Below, piece after piece: positions 9,342 through 16,882 of a stretch of 64,000 bases of DNA. Source of the DNA: Bacteroidota bacterium. Its GTDB lineage: Bacteria > Bacteroidota > Bacteroidia > UKL13-3. The notes under the pieces were generated by a model. It searched no databases, was not told where the DNA came from, and worked only from the letters and a program-made list of their open reading frames with translations. Both the position numbers and the translations under genes were made by a program. Each line of letters starts with the position of its first letter. The stretch's first letter is position 1. The stretch spans positions 58,830 through 122,829 of the forward strand of contig JAIXWI010000031.1 in NCBI GenBank assembly GCA_027491355.1, given 5' to 3'.

Positions 9342-9431
9342 TTACTTCTTCTTGTGCCTGTTTTTTCTTAGGCGTTTTTTTCTTTTGTGGGTTGCGATTT
9401 TATGACGCTTCCTTTTCTTTCCGCTTGGCAT
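9342..9431 (-). CDS. 29-residue basic protein, AURKAIP1/COX24-domain (small ribosomal-subunit type)
   Basis: This short gene reads MPSGKKRKRHKIATHKRK and ends RKNRHKKK; it is 29 residues and more than half Lys, Arg or His. The sequence is nearly identical to a tiny protein conserved throughout Bacteroidota and annotated as AURKAIP1/COX24 domain protein, which is related to the mitochondrial small-subunit protein mS38 and has been treated as a ribosome component. It has an ATG start, a TAA stop, and sits 2 bases after the TPR gene, inside the HU-TPR-rng run. It is below the length limit of most gene finders. Identification is by recognition of the sequence; ribosome association is inferred from the family. 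Confidence 0.9.
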   Translation of the reverse strand: MPSGKKRKRHKIATHKRKKRLRKNRHKKK

Positions 9432-9433
9432 AA

Positions 9434-10273
9434 TTATTTTGAATTTTTAAGGTTTGTTATGGTTTTATCTATGTTTTTCTTAGCCTCAGGATCCTGGACT
9501 AATTTTTTGAAATTTTCAAATGCAAGTATCGCTTTATTTTTATTTTCGAGCGAAAGATAACATTGTCCGAGGAAATAATAAAAATCTGGATTCATCGGTT
9601 CAATTCTGGTCAGTGTTTCAAATCGAATTAAAGCCTTATCCATTTGTCCGCTTCTCATAGACAACATGCCTAAGGTATAATTTGCTTGAATATTTGTAGA
9701 ATCCCTTTTAACGATGTCTTTGAGTAACTGAACGCCCTTCATGACATCTAAATCGTTTTGAACGTAACAAATGGCTAAACTGTTTTTAGCATCCAGGTTA
9801 TTTTCATTGATTGTTACTGTTTTTTCAAAAGAAGCAATTGCTCTTTGCGTAGCATATAACTGCATGGCAGTGTCTTCAGTTAATGCGGAAAATTCATAAT
9901 ACTTATTTCCTGATGTATTCCATGAGTTCTCGTCATTTACTTTTTCGGCAATTTTCTCTAAATAATGTGCAGTTACCAATTTGAAACCTAGAGAATCCCA
10001 GGTATGAGCCAATTGAGCTGTTGCAAAAAGCGTATTTTTGTCATCTTTAATTGCTGACATTTGATCTTCAATGAGCTGCTTAGCTTGTGGAGATATAGAA
10101 TCATTCAAGTTAGACAGGTAAGAATTGAAATCAAATGGTTCAATAGCAGGAAGGCTACTTTCACTAACAGGTTGTAACTCAGCCTCTGGTGTTTTATAAT
10201 TTAAATAAAACAAAATACCCAGCATGCTAAGCAATACCAGAATGATAATTATTTGTGCTCGGTTAAAATGCAT
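9434..10273 (-). CDS. membrane-anchored tetratricopeptide-repeat protein
   Basis: A single N-terminal membrane segment (about residues 8-25, IIIILVLLSMLGILFYL) is followed by a polar linker and then TPR-like helical repeats from about residue 100 to the end, with repeat cores such as NSLAICYVQNDLDVMKG, ANYTLGMLSMRSGQMDKAL and DFYYFLGQCYLSLENKNKAI. TPR arrays bind other proteins; no catalytic motif is visible. Its start codon overlaps the HU stop by one base and it runs into the 29-residue basic gene 2 bases on, so it belongs to the same operon. The placement between HU and the ribosomal-type gene is common in this phylum, but its role is unknown. Confidence 0.8.
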   Translation of the reverse strand: MHFNRAQIIIILVLLSMLGILFYLNYKTPEAELQPVSESSLPAIEPFDFNSYLSNLNDSISPQAKQLIEDQMSAIKDDKNTLFATAQLAHTWDSLGFKLVTAHYLEKIAEKVNDENSWNTSGNKYYEFSALTEDTAMQLYATQRAIASFEKTVTINENNLDAKNSLAICYVQNDLDVMKGVQLLKDIVKRDSTNIQANYTLGMLSMRSGQMDKALIRFETLTRIEPMNPDFYYFLGQCYLSLENKNKAILAFENFKKLVQDPEAKKNIDKTITNLKNSK

Positions 10274-10614
10274 TAAGCGTCTTTCATTGCTTGTTTAGCT
10301 TCTGCCTCTCTCTTGCTTGCATTCATCTTTACAGCTTCGCTTTTTTTGATTTTTTCAACAAAAGTTTTTGCTGGTTTGAATGAAGGGATGAAATGTTCAT
10401 CAATTACCATGGCTGTGTTCTGAGAAATGTTTCTAGCAATCTTTTTTGCGCGTCTTTTAATAATGAATGAACCAAATCCGCGGAAATAAACATTTCTTCC
10501 CTCAGTCATGTTATTTCTTACTACTCTGAAAAAAGATTCAACTACTTCTTGTACTTGATTTTTTTCAACTCCTGTTTTTACTGAAATTTCCTGGATAATT
10601 TCTGCTTTAGTCAT
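10273..10614 (-). CDS. HU/IHF-family DNA-binding protein
   Basis: Histone-like protein that bends and compacts DNA. The first 90 residues follow the HU fold: helical dimerisation part (MTKAEIIQEISVKTGVEKNQVQEVV written in family order), then GRNVYFRGFGSFIIKRRAKKIARN, and the DNA-binding arm region ending FIPSFKPAKTFVEKIK. The RNISQNT stretch of the arm replaces the usual RNPxTG and keeps the Asn but lacks the tip proline. A basic and Ala/Glu-rich tail of about 20 residues extends beyond the normal HU length. It is the first gene of the run toward rng and is divergent from mutY. Confidence 0.93.
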   Translation of the reverse strand: MTKAEIIQEISVKTGVEKNQVQEVVESFFRVVRNNMTEGRNVYFRGFGSFIIKRRAKKIARNISQNTAMVIDEHFIPSFKPAKTFVEKIKKSEAVKMNASKREAEAKQAMKDA

Positions 10615-10670
10615 TGTTAATTGATATTTAGTTGTTTAAGTATAATTTATAGAAAAATTGTAAGGGGTTG

Positions 10671-10678
10671 CAAATGTA
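10671..10678 (-). promoter_or_regulatory. TAnnTTTG -7 box upstream of the HU gene
   Basis: On the minus strand this reads TACATTTG, an exact match to the Bacteroidota -7 consensus TAnnTTTG, 57 bases upstream of the HU ATG. I do not see a clear TTG -33 element at the usual 17-23 base spacing, so it is a partial promoter match. Confidence 0.4.
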
Positions 10679-10743
10679 TGAATTAGATAATAAAAATCTG
10701 ATTTTTTTTGAATTTTATTCAATTTATTCAAAATTACTCCTCA

Positions 10744-11805
10744 ATGTCATTGAAAACATTACACATTTGGTACCAACAAAATAAAAGAGATTTACCTTGG
10801 CGTCATACTCAAGATCCTTATTTTATTTGGCTTTCCGAGGTTATTTTACAACAAACCCGGGTAGACCAAGGTTTGAGTTATTACCTGAAATTTACTACTC
10901 ATTTTCCAACTGTATTTGATTTGGCTGCAGCTTCACAGGAACAAATATTGAAACTTTGGCAAGGTTTAGGCTACTACAGTCGCGCAAGAAACATGCACCA
11001 AACAGCCCAATTAATAGTTGCAAATTTTAATGGAGTATTCCCAGATAATTCATTGGATCTGCAAAAATTAAAGGGAATTGGGCCCTATACAGCTGCTGCA
11101 ATTGCTAGTTTTTCATACAATGAACCTGTAGCCGTTGTGGATGGAAATGTATTCAGGGTATTGTCTAGGTTGTTTGAAGTTGCAGTTCCTATCAATTCAA
11201 CGGAGGGCAAACACCTTTTTAATCAAATTGCTGCTGAATTCATGGATAAAAAACATCCTGCTATTCATAACCAGGCTATTATGGAATTAGGTGCAATGGT
11301 TTGTAAGCCTCAAAAGCCATTGTGTGGAACTTGTCCTGTTCGAGCAATTTGCAAAACATACTCAAGCGGCAATTTTTTAGAATTCCCTGTTAAATTAAAA
11401 AAACTTAAAGTTAGAGAGCGGCATTTCAATTATTTGTTCATTCATTTCAAGGGAGAAGTACAAGTTAAACAAAGACAAAAAGGCGACATTTGGGAAGGTT
11501 TATATGATTTACCGCTGTTAGAATCGGAAATAAAATCAGAAACACATACCATATTAAACAACGTATATGAATGTCATCCTGAATTGAGGGGTATTGAATT
11601 TACAATTCAAAGGAAAACAGATGCTAAACACATTTTAACCCACCAACGCATCTTTGCTAGTTTTTTTGAATTGATTCCAAGCCAAAAACCTACCTGTATT
11701 CAAGAGTCAAAATGGGTGGCTTTGGAACACTTAAAAAAAATTCCAGCATCCAGGTTGTTTGAAAAGTTTCAGGAGAAACTTAATTTGCAAGAAGACAAAA
11801 TTTGA
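10744..11805 (+). CDS. mutY: A/G-specific adenine DNA glycosylase
   Basis: Removes adenine mispaired with 8-oxoguanine in base-excision repair. The N-terminal helix-hairpin-helix glycosylase domain has SEVILQQTRVDQG with the catalytic Glu, LKGIGPYTAAAIASF (hairpin), and VVDGNVFRVLSR with the catalytic Asp. A [4Fe-4S] cluster ligand set C-x6-C-x2-C-x5-C is present in CKPQKPLCGTCPVRAIC. The C-terminal third matches the NUDIX-like 8-oxoG recognition domain. The ATG at 10744 gives MSLKTLHIWYQQNKRDLPWR and a usual length of 353; an in-frame TTG at 10708 would add 12 unconserved residues. It is followed 4 bases later by ssb. Confidence 0.96.
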   Translation: MSLKTLHIWYQQNKRDLPWRHTQDPYFIWLSEVILQQTRVDQGLSYYLKFTTHFPTVFDLAAASQEQILKLWQGLGYYSRARNMHQTAQLIVANFNGVFPDNSLDLQKLKGIGPYTAAAIASFSYNEPVAVVDGNVFRVLSRLFEVAVPINSTEGKHLFNQIAAEFMDKKHPAIHNQAIMELGAMVCKPQKPLCGTCPVRAICKTYSSGNFLEFPVKLKKLKVRERHFNYLFIHFKGEVQVKQRQKGDIWEGLYDLPLLESEIKSETHTILNNVYECHPELRGIEFTIQRKTDAKHILTHQRIFASFFELIPSQKPTCIQESKWVALEHLKKIPASRLFEKFQEKLNLQEDKI

Positions 11806-11809
11806 GTTT

Positions 11810-12286
11810 ATGAGTTTAAATAAAGTTTTATTAATAGGAAATTTAGGACAAGACCCAAGTGTTAGGTATTTAGACAATAACAAAGTGGTTGCCAGTTTTA
11901 CTTTAGCTACCAATGAAACCTATACCGATAGAAATGGTGAAAGAAAAACTGAAACTGAATGGCACAACATAGAAATGTGGGACCAACTTGCCAGAAACAT
12001 TGACAACTTGAAGCAAAAGGGCTATTTGAAAAAAGGTACCCAAGTTTACATTGAGGGTAAAATTAGAACTGAAAACTATAAAGACAAAGAAGGAATTGAC
12101 AGGGTAGGAAAAAAAATAAGGGTTTTGAGTTTAACACTTCTAGGTTCACCTAATAAGGCTGGTAATGAGGCAACTGAAAACAGAAATGCTGAAGTTTCGA
12201 ATAGCCATTCAATTCAAAATAACCCAGTACAGGCAAACGCTGGAGCTGAAGAAAAGAATATGCCAATAGATGATCTGCCATTTTAA
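11810..12286 (+). CDS. ssb: single-stranded DNA-binding protein
   Basis: Coats single-stranded DNA in replication and repair. The first 110 residues form the OB fold (NKVLLIGNLGQDPSVRYL, then TEWHNIEMWDQLARN and KKGTQVYIEGKIRTE), followed by a low-complexity Asn/Glu-rich linker and the acidic tip MPIDDLPF that recruits partner proteins. The ATG at 11810 gives MSLNKVLLIG; the frame extends upstream to 11759 but that part lies inside mutY. Gene order mutY-ssb-gldE-gldD is recurrent in Bacteroidota. Confidence 0.97.
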   Translation: MSLNKVLLIGNLGQDPSVRYLDNNKVVASFTLATNETYTDRNGERKTETEWHNIEMWDQLARNIDNLKQKGYLKKGTQVYIEGKIRTENYKDKEGIDRVGKKIRVLSLTLLGSPNKAGNEATENRNAEVSNSHSIQNNPVQANAGAEEKNMPIDDLPF

Positions 12287-12337
12287 CTGTTATTTTAAAA
12301 TAAAATAAATTACCTTTCACCAATATTTAAATTTCAA

Positions 12338-13687
12338 ATGGACGAGCCTCCGGTCAATTTAGCCCCTTTGTTTCTTCAGTTTATCAATCAAAATTTTGAT
12401 TCATTTAGCATTGCATCACTTTTGATAGACCTTTTTTTATTATTGGTTCTTATTTCTTTGTCAGCTATATTTTCTAGTTCAGAAAATGCCTTTTTTTCAA
12501 TTGTTCCATCTCAATTAGAAGAATTGATAGCAGTAGAAAATGCTAAATCAAAATCTATCCGATATTTTCACAAGCACCCAAAGAAACTATTGGGTACTAT
12601 TTTAATAGCAAATACCTTTGTGAATATTGCTGTAGTAATGGTAACGACAAGTATTTTTACTATTCTTTTCGATTTTTCAGCAAATCCAATAATTGGTTTT
12701 TTATTAGAGGTTGTTTTCGTAACCTTTTTATTGGTATTATTAGGTGAGGTGATCCCAAAAATTTATGCCTTTCAACACAATATGAAAGTTGCAAATTTTG
12801 TTGCAGTTCCAATGTACACTGTTTACAAGTGTTTTCAGCCATTGGTGTATGTTCTTGAAAGCACTACCGCAGTTATTGACAAAAGAATTACCAAAAGAGG
12901 TCATATTTTATCGGTTGATGAATTGACACATGCCATAGATATTACCACTGAAAAGGGGGCACCAAAACAAGAAAAAAGCATTTTAAAGGGAATTGTAAAC
13001 TTTGGCAATACAACTGTAAAACAAATCATGAGTCAGCGTCCGGATATGGTTGCTGTGGATGAAAATTTACATTTTAAACAATTGATGTTAACCGTTATTG
13101 ATTCTGGGTACTCAAGAATACCGGTGTTCAAAAACAATTTAGATCAAATTGAAGGAATTTTGTTTACCAAAGATTTGTTGCCGCTACTCTATCTTGAAAA
13201 TTACAATTGGAAAACGTTATTAAGACCAGCATTTTTTGTTCCTGAAACCAAGAAAATAGATGACTTATTAAAAGAGTTTCAAAGTAAAAGAATGCATTTG
13301 GCCATTGTGGTTGATGAATTTGGGGGTACTTCAGGATTGATTACAATGGAAGATATTTTAGAGGAGATTTTTGGAGAAATAAACGACGAATTTGATGATG
13401 AAGAACAGTTTTTCTCAAAATTAAACGACCATACCTTTGTTTTTGAGGCCAAGATGCTTATCAATGACGTATGCAGACACCTCGAATTAAATTCGGAAAT
13501 TTTTGATGATGTAAGAAAAGAGGCCGATACGCTGGGTGGATTGTTGTTAGAGATAAACGGAGATATTCCAAAATATGGTCAAGAAATTGCATTCAATGAA
13601 TTTGTATTTAAAATTGAAGCAGTTGACAAAAGGAGAATCAAACGTGTAAAGGTAACCATCAATAAAACAGACAATGAAGTTCATTAA
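12338..13687 (+). CDS. gldE: gliding motility-associated protein GldE (CNNM/CBS-domain membrane protein)
   Basis: Resembles CorC/HlyC-type transporters: an N-terminal DUF21 membrane domain with about four hydrophobic segments (residues 25-180), a pair of CBS domains (about 200-325; MSQRPDMVAVDENLHF, RMHLAIVVDEFGGTSGLITMEDILEEI), and a C-terminal CorC-type domain with GGLLLEINGDIP. Position immediately after ssb and overlapping gldD by 14 bases identifies it as GldE, which assists GldD in gliding and T9SS function in flavobacteria. Start ATG at 12338; a 51-base gap from ssb. A general ion-transport role cannot be excluded. Confidence 0.88.
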   Translation: MDEPPVNLAPLFLQFINQNFDSFSIASLLIDLFLLLVLISLSAIFSSSENAFFSIVPSQLEELIAVENAKSKSIRYFHKHPKKLLGTILIANTFVNIAVVMVTTSIFTILFDFSANPIIGFLLEVVFVTFLLVLLGEVIPKIYAFQHNMKVANFVAVPMYTVYKCFQPLVYVLESTTAVIDKRITKRGHILSVDELTHAIDITTEKGAPKQEKSILKGIVNFGNTTVKQIMSQRPDMVAVDENLHFKQLMLTVIDSGYSRIPVFKNNLDQIEGILFTKDLLPLLYLENYNWKTLLRPAFFVPETKKIDDLLKEFQSKRMHLAIVVDEFGGTSGLITMEDILEEIFGEINDEFDDEEQFFSKLNDHTFVFEAKMLINDVCRHLELNSEIFDDVRKEADTLGGLLLEINGDIPKYGQEIAFNEFVFKIEAVDKRRIKRVKVTINKTDNEVH

Positions 13688-14255
13688 ACTGACATTTGTT
13701 ATAATTGTTTTCAGTTTTCTGTGCAATTCATGTTCAGATTCACCCATACCCAAACCCAGGGCATACCCAAGAATTGATTTTCCTGCATTGACATATAAAA
13801 ATGTTCAAGTTTCTGCTTGTAACTACTCTTTTGATTTAGCAGATTTTGCAATTCTAAGAAATGACCCATATCCTTCAGGAGATGAGTGTTGGTACAATAT
13901 TCATTATCCAAAATTCAACGCCACTTTACATTTGAGCTACAGAAAAATCAGAAACAGAGATGATCTTTTTAAGGTAATCAATGATTCTCGGGAAATGGTA
14001 TACAAACATGTCTTGAGAGCGGATGAAATAATTGAGAACTATATTTCAAAACCTCAAATTCATGGAATTTTCTATGAAATTCAAGGCAGTACTGCTACCA
14101 ATGCCCAGTTTTTTGTAACAGATAGCACAGCTAATTTTTTAAGAGGCTCTTTGTATTTTAACCAAGTAACTGACGCAGATTCCATTCAGCCTGTCTTACA
14201 ATTTTTGAAAAAAGACATGTTACATGTGCTCAGTACTTTAGGCTGGAAAGAATAA
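13674..14255 (+). CDS. gldD: gliding motility lipoprotein GldD
   Basis: Short secreted lipoprotein needed for gliding and T9SS function in flavobacteria; biochemical role unknown. The N-terminus is a lipoprotein signal (hydrophobic residues 4-16, Cys at 17 and 20; the FLCNSC region is an imperfect lipobox). Family-typical motifs are PKPRAYPRIDFP and the central CWYNIHYPKFNATLHLSY, then GIFYEIQGSTATNAQFFVTDS and GSLYF near the end. Length 193 is normal. Its start overlaps the gldE stop, so translation is coupled. It ends one base before the convergent lpxB stop. Confidence 0.9.
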   Translation: MKFIKLTFVIIVFSFLCNSCSDSPIPKPRAYPRIDFPALTYKNVQVSACNYSFDLADFAILRNDPYPSGDECWYNIHYPKFNATLHLSYRKIRNRDDLFKVINDSREMVYKHVLRADEIIENYISKPQIHGIFYEIQGSTATNAQFFVTDSTANFLRGSLYFNQVTDADSIQPVLQFLKKDMLHVLSTLGWKE

Positions 14256-14256
14256 A

Positions 14257-15345
14257 CTACTGGATTAACGCTATAATGGCTTTTGCAGCTTTTTGAGTAG
14301 GTTTATCTTCTGTAAATAAATGATTCAGTTCATTGTAATCATTCAGCATTTTAGCTCTATCGCATCCTCCTTTTATGATATTCCGAAGCTTAAATTGGAT
14401 AGTATTTACATTGAATTGTGCTTGTAACAATTCTGGAATTGCTTCTCTGTTTAAACATAAATTCACCAAAGACATGTATTTAACTTTTACAAAAAGTTTA
14501 GCAATTACAAGTGAAATAGAATGTGCTTTGTAGCCACATAATTGAGGTACATTAAAAAAAGCTGTTTCTAAACTTGCAGTACCACTGCATACAATTGCTG
14601 CCTCTGCAACCTTCAATACATCATAAGTTTGATTGAAAACTAATTTAACAGAATCATTTAAATAGGGGAGGTAATCGGCTTTCTCAATCCCTGGTGCACC
14701 ACAAACTATCAATTCATATTCTTTAAAAGCAGGACCTAACGCAACCATTGTTGGGAGCATTCTTTTTAATTCTTGTTTTCTACTTCCAGGTAAAAGTGCA
14801 ATGATTGGTTTGTTATTTGCAATTGTCTGTTCTGATTTAAAAGTAGCTATAGTATTTGCCAAAGGATTACCAATATAAATTGCTTTTACCTTCCATTTTG
14901 TAAAATAATTCATTTCAAAAGGGAAAATGAGCAGCAATAAATCAACATATTTTTCGAGTTTTTTGGCTCTGTTTTCTTTCCATGCCCATACTTTAGGAGC
15001 AATGTAATACGCTGTTTTGAATCCGTTTAATTTACTAAATTTCGCTATTCTCAGGTTAAATCCCGGGTAATCAATTAATATGACTACATCAGGTTTAAAA
15101 GCCAATATAGCCTGTTTACAGTCACTTAAATTTTTTCTGATTTTGTTAAGATTTGTCAATACTTCAACAAACCCCATGATAGCATTTTCCTTGTAGTGTT
15201 TAATTAAACCCGGAGCTGTTTGAGCCATGAGGTCGCCTCCCCAATATTGAAAGGTAGCATGTGCATCATTTTCCATGATAGCGCTCATCAGTTTAGCACC
15301 ATGTAAATCGCCACTTGCTTCACCAGCTACAATAAAATACTTCAT
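14257..15345 (-). CDS. lpxB: lipid-A-disaccharide synthase
   Basis: Condenses UDP-2,3-diacylglucosamine with lipid X to make the lipid A disaccharide at the inner membrane. The N-terminus KYFIVAGEASGDLHGAKLM is the family signature, followed by DVVILIDYPGFNLRIAKF, YYIAPKVWAWKENRA and LLPGSRKQEL, typical of GT19 glycosyltransferases. Length 362 is usual. It is the downstream neighbour of the lpx run but separated from the ABC gene by 129 bases holding inverted repeats; a CAAAAGTA (minus-strand TACTTTTG) box 7 bases upstream suggests its own short-leader promoter. Confidence 0.96.
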   Translation of the reverse strand: MKYFIVAGEASGDLHGAKLMSAIMENDAHATFQYWGGDLMAQTAPGLIKHYKENAIMGFVEVLTNLNKIRKNLSDCKQAILAFKPDVVILIDYPGFNLRIAKFSKLNGFKTAYYIAPKVWAWKENRAKKLEKYVDLLLLIFPFEMNYFTKWKVKAIYIGNPLANTIATFKSEQTIANNKPIIALLPGSRKQELKRMLPTMVALGPAFKEYELIVCGAPGIEKADYLPYLNDSVKLVFNQTYDVLKVAEAAIVCSGTASLETAFFNVPQLCGYKAHSISLVIAKLFVKVKYMSLVNLCLNREAIPELLQAQFNVNTIQFKLRNIIKGGCDRAKMLNDYNELNHLFTEDKPTQKAAKAIIALIQ

Positions 15346-15352
15346 ATGTAGA

Positions 15353-15360
15353 CAAAAGTA
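15353..15360 (-). promoter_or_regulatory. TAnnTTTG -7 box directly upstream of lpxB
   Basis: Reads TACTTTTG on the minus strand, an exact consensus -7 box, ending 7 bases before the lpxB ATG. No TTG at normal spacing is visible. If used, the transcript would have almost no 5' leader. Confidence 0.3.
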
Positions 15361-15385
15361 TCAAAAAATGTATTCTTATGAAGGC

Positions 15386-15461
15386 ACTTTAAATAAAGTT
15401 TAAAGTAAAACCAGCGTGCTAGCGTGCTTTGTAAATAAAATTCAACTATAGTTCTGGTTTT
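15386..15461. repeat. nested inverted and direct repeats between the ABC ATPase gene and lpxB
   Basis: ACTTTAAA (15386-15393) and TTTAAAGT (15399-15406) form an 8-bp dyad with a five-base loop. AAAACCAG (15407-15414) pairs with CTGGTTTT (15454-15461) around a 39-base loop. Inside that loop an 8-base unit AGCGTGCT occurs twice in tandem (15413-15428). The second dyad, followed by the first on the minus strand, probably ends the lpx/ABC transcript. Confidence 0.5.
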
Positions 15462-15474
15462 TCGCACAAAGCCT

Positions 15475-16098
15475 TCATTGTTTTGAAAAAGTCCGTAAGT
15501 CTATTTTTTGCTCACAAAAATCGTATTCTTCAGGCATATTGCTTGCAATTACTATTGTTTTGTGGTTTATCAATTGCTGCATTGTTTGTCGGTACCATTG
15601 TATACTTTCAAGGTCCAAGTTAGCGCATGGTTCATCCAAAAGCAGTAGGCTAGATTCTGTACAAAAAGTTAAAATTAATTTTACTTTCTGCTTCATTCCA
15701 GAAGAAAAATGTTTGATTAACTTATCCTCGTTACCTGCTAAATTGGTTTGTTTGATGAGTGTTTCAGGGTTAAATAAACTATTTTTAGACTTTAACTTGA
15801 AGTGAAATTCAATCAATTCATTCAATGTAAATTCTTCTGGCAATTCAAGATATGGAGCCGCAAATGAAATGTAACTAGCAATGTTTGAGTCTTCTAATTC
15901 AGTGTTGTTTGCTATGTATGTAATTTTGCCAGCACTCAATGTTTGGTAATTGTAAAGCATTTGTATAAAGGTACTTTTACCACTACCATTGCTACCAATG
16001 ATGGCTGTAGTAGATTTGGCTTTAATTTGAAGATTTATTCCACTGAATAACCACCTTCTGTTGAACTGTTTACCAATATCTTGAAGGAGTAATTCCAT
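15475..16098 (-). CDS. ABC transporter ATP-binding subunit
   Basis: A stand-alone nucleotide-binding domain of 207 residues: Walker A GSNGSGKST near residue 36, signature FSSGMKQK, Walker B LLLLDEPCANLD. It lacks membrane segments and its permease is not adjacent. Its start overlaps the lpxA stop by one base, so it is translated as part of the lipid A operon; a similar ATPase occupies this place in other Bacteroidota. Its cargo cannot be deduced; lipid or envelope export is possible from context only. Confidence 0.85.
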   Translation of the reverse strand: MELLLQDIGKQFNRRWLFSGINLQIKAKSTTAIIGSNGSGKSTFIQMLYNYQTLSAGKITYIANNTELEDSNIASYISFAAPYLELPEEFTLNELIEFHFKLKSKNSLFNPETLIKQTNLAGNEDKLIKHFSSGMKQKVKLILTFCTESSLLLLDEPCANLDLESIQWYRQTMQQLINHKTIVIASNMPEEYDFCEQKIDLRTFSKQ

Positions 16099-16880
16099 TA
16101 CCTTGAATTGAAGCCCTTCAATACACCTCTTTCAGATTGTTTAATAAAATCCAATATTTCATTCCGTTCAGCACTTGATTCCACTTCTTTTTCTACAATT
16201 TCAAGTGCTTTTGAAAGGTTACGGTTGTGCACAAACAGGATCCTGTAAATATGTTGGATTTCATTGATTTTCTCATTACTCAAACCAAATCTTCTTAAAC
16301 CAACAGAATTGATACCTTCGTAACTGATTGGATAGCGTCCTGCTTTGATAAAAGGAGGTACGTCTTTGCTAACCATACTTCCACCTTCAATCATCACGTT
16401 TCTTCCTACTCTTCCAAATTGATGAATGGCTGATAAACCTCCAATACGCGCATAATCATCAATGTTTACATGTCCTGCAACTTGAACGCCATTTGCAATA
16501 ATTACATGGTTTCCAATGATGCAATCGTGAGCCAAATGGGTATAGGCCATTAAAAGGCAATTGTCTCCAACCTGTGTTTTGAATTTATCTTTGGTTCCTC
16601 TATTAATGGTTACACACTCACGAATGGTTGTATTGTTACCTATATATACTTTGGTGTCTTCCCCATCAAATTTTAAATCTTGTGGTACTGCAGAAATGAC
16701 TGCTCCTGGAAAAATCCTGCAATTTTCACCAATTCTTGCACCAGGGTAAATGGTTACATTAGACCCAATCCAAGTACCTGCACCTATTTCCACATCATGG
16801 TGTATACAGCTAAATGCATCAATACTTACATTTTCAGCAAGTTTTGCTTGAGCATCTATGTGTGAAAGTTTACTAATCAT
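16098..16880 (-). CDS. lpxA: acyl-ACP--UDP-N-acetylglucosamine O-acyltransferase
   Basis: First committed acyl transfer of lipid A synthesis, 3-O-acylation of UDP-GlcNAc. The N-terminal two thirds are hexapeptide repeats forming a left-handed beta helix (IGSNVTIYPGARIGENC and onward); the catalytic His lies in YTHLAHDCIIGNHV; the C-terminal helical part contains GLRRFGLSNEKINEIQ. Length 260 is normal. It begins 2 bases after the lpxC/fabZ stop and overlaps the ABC ATPase start. Confidence 0.96.
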   Translation of the reverse strand: MISKLSHIDAQAKLAENVSIDAFSCIHHDVEIGAGTWIGSNVTIYPGARIGENCRIFPGAVISAVPQDLKFDGEDTKVYIGNNTTIRECVTINRGTKDKFKTQVGDNCLLMAYTHLAHDCIIGNHVIIANGVQVAGHVNIDDYARIGGLSAIHQFGRVGRNVMIEGGSMVSKDVPPFIKAGRYPISYEGINSVGLRRFGLSNEKINEIQHIYRILFVHNRNLSKALEIVEKEVESSAERNEILDFIKQSERGVLKGFNSR

Positions 16881-16882
16881 GT

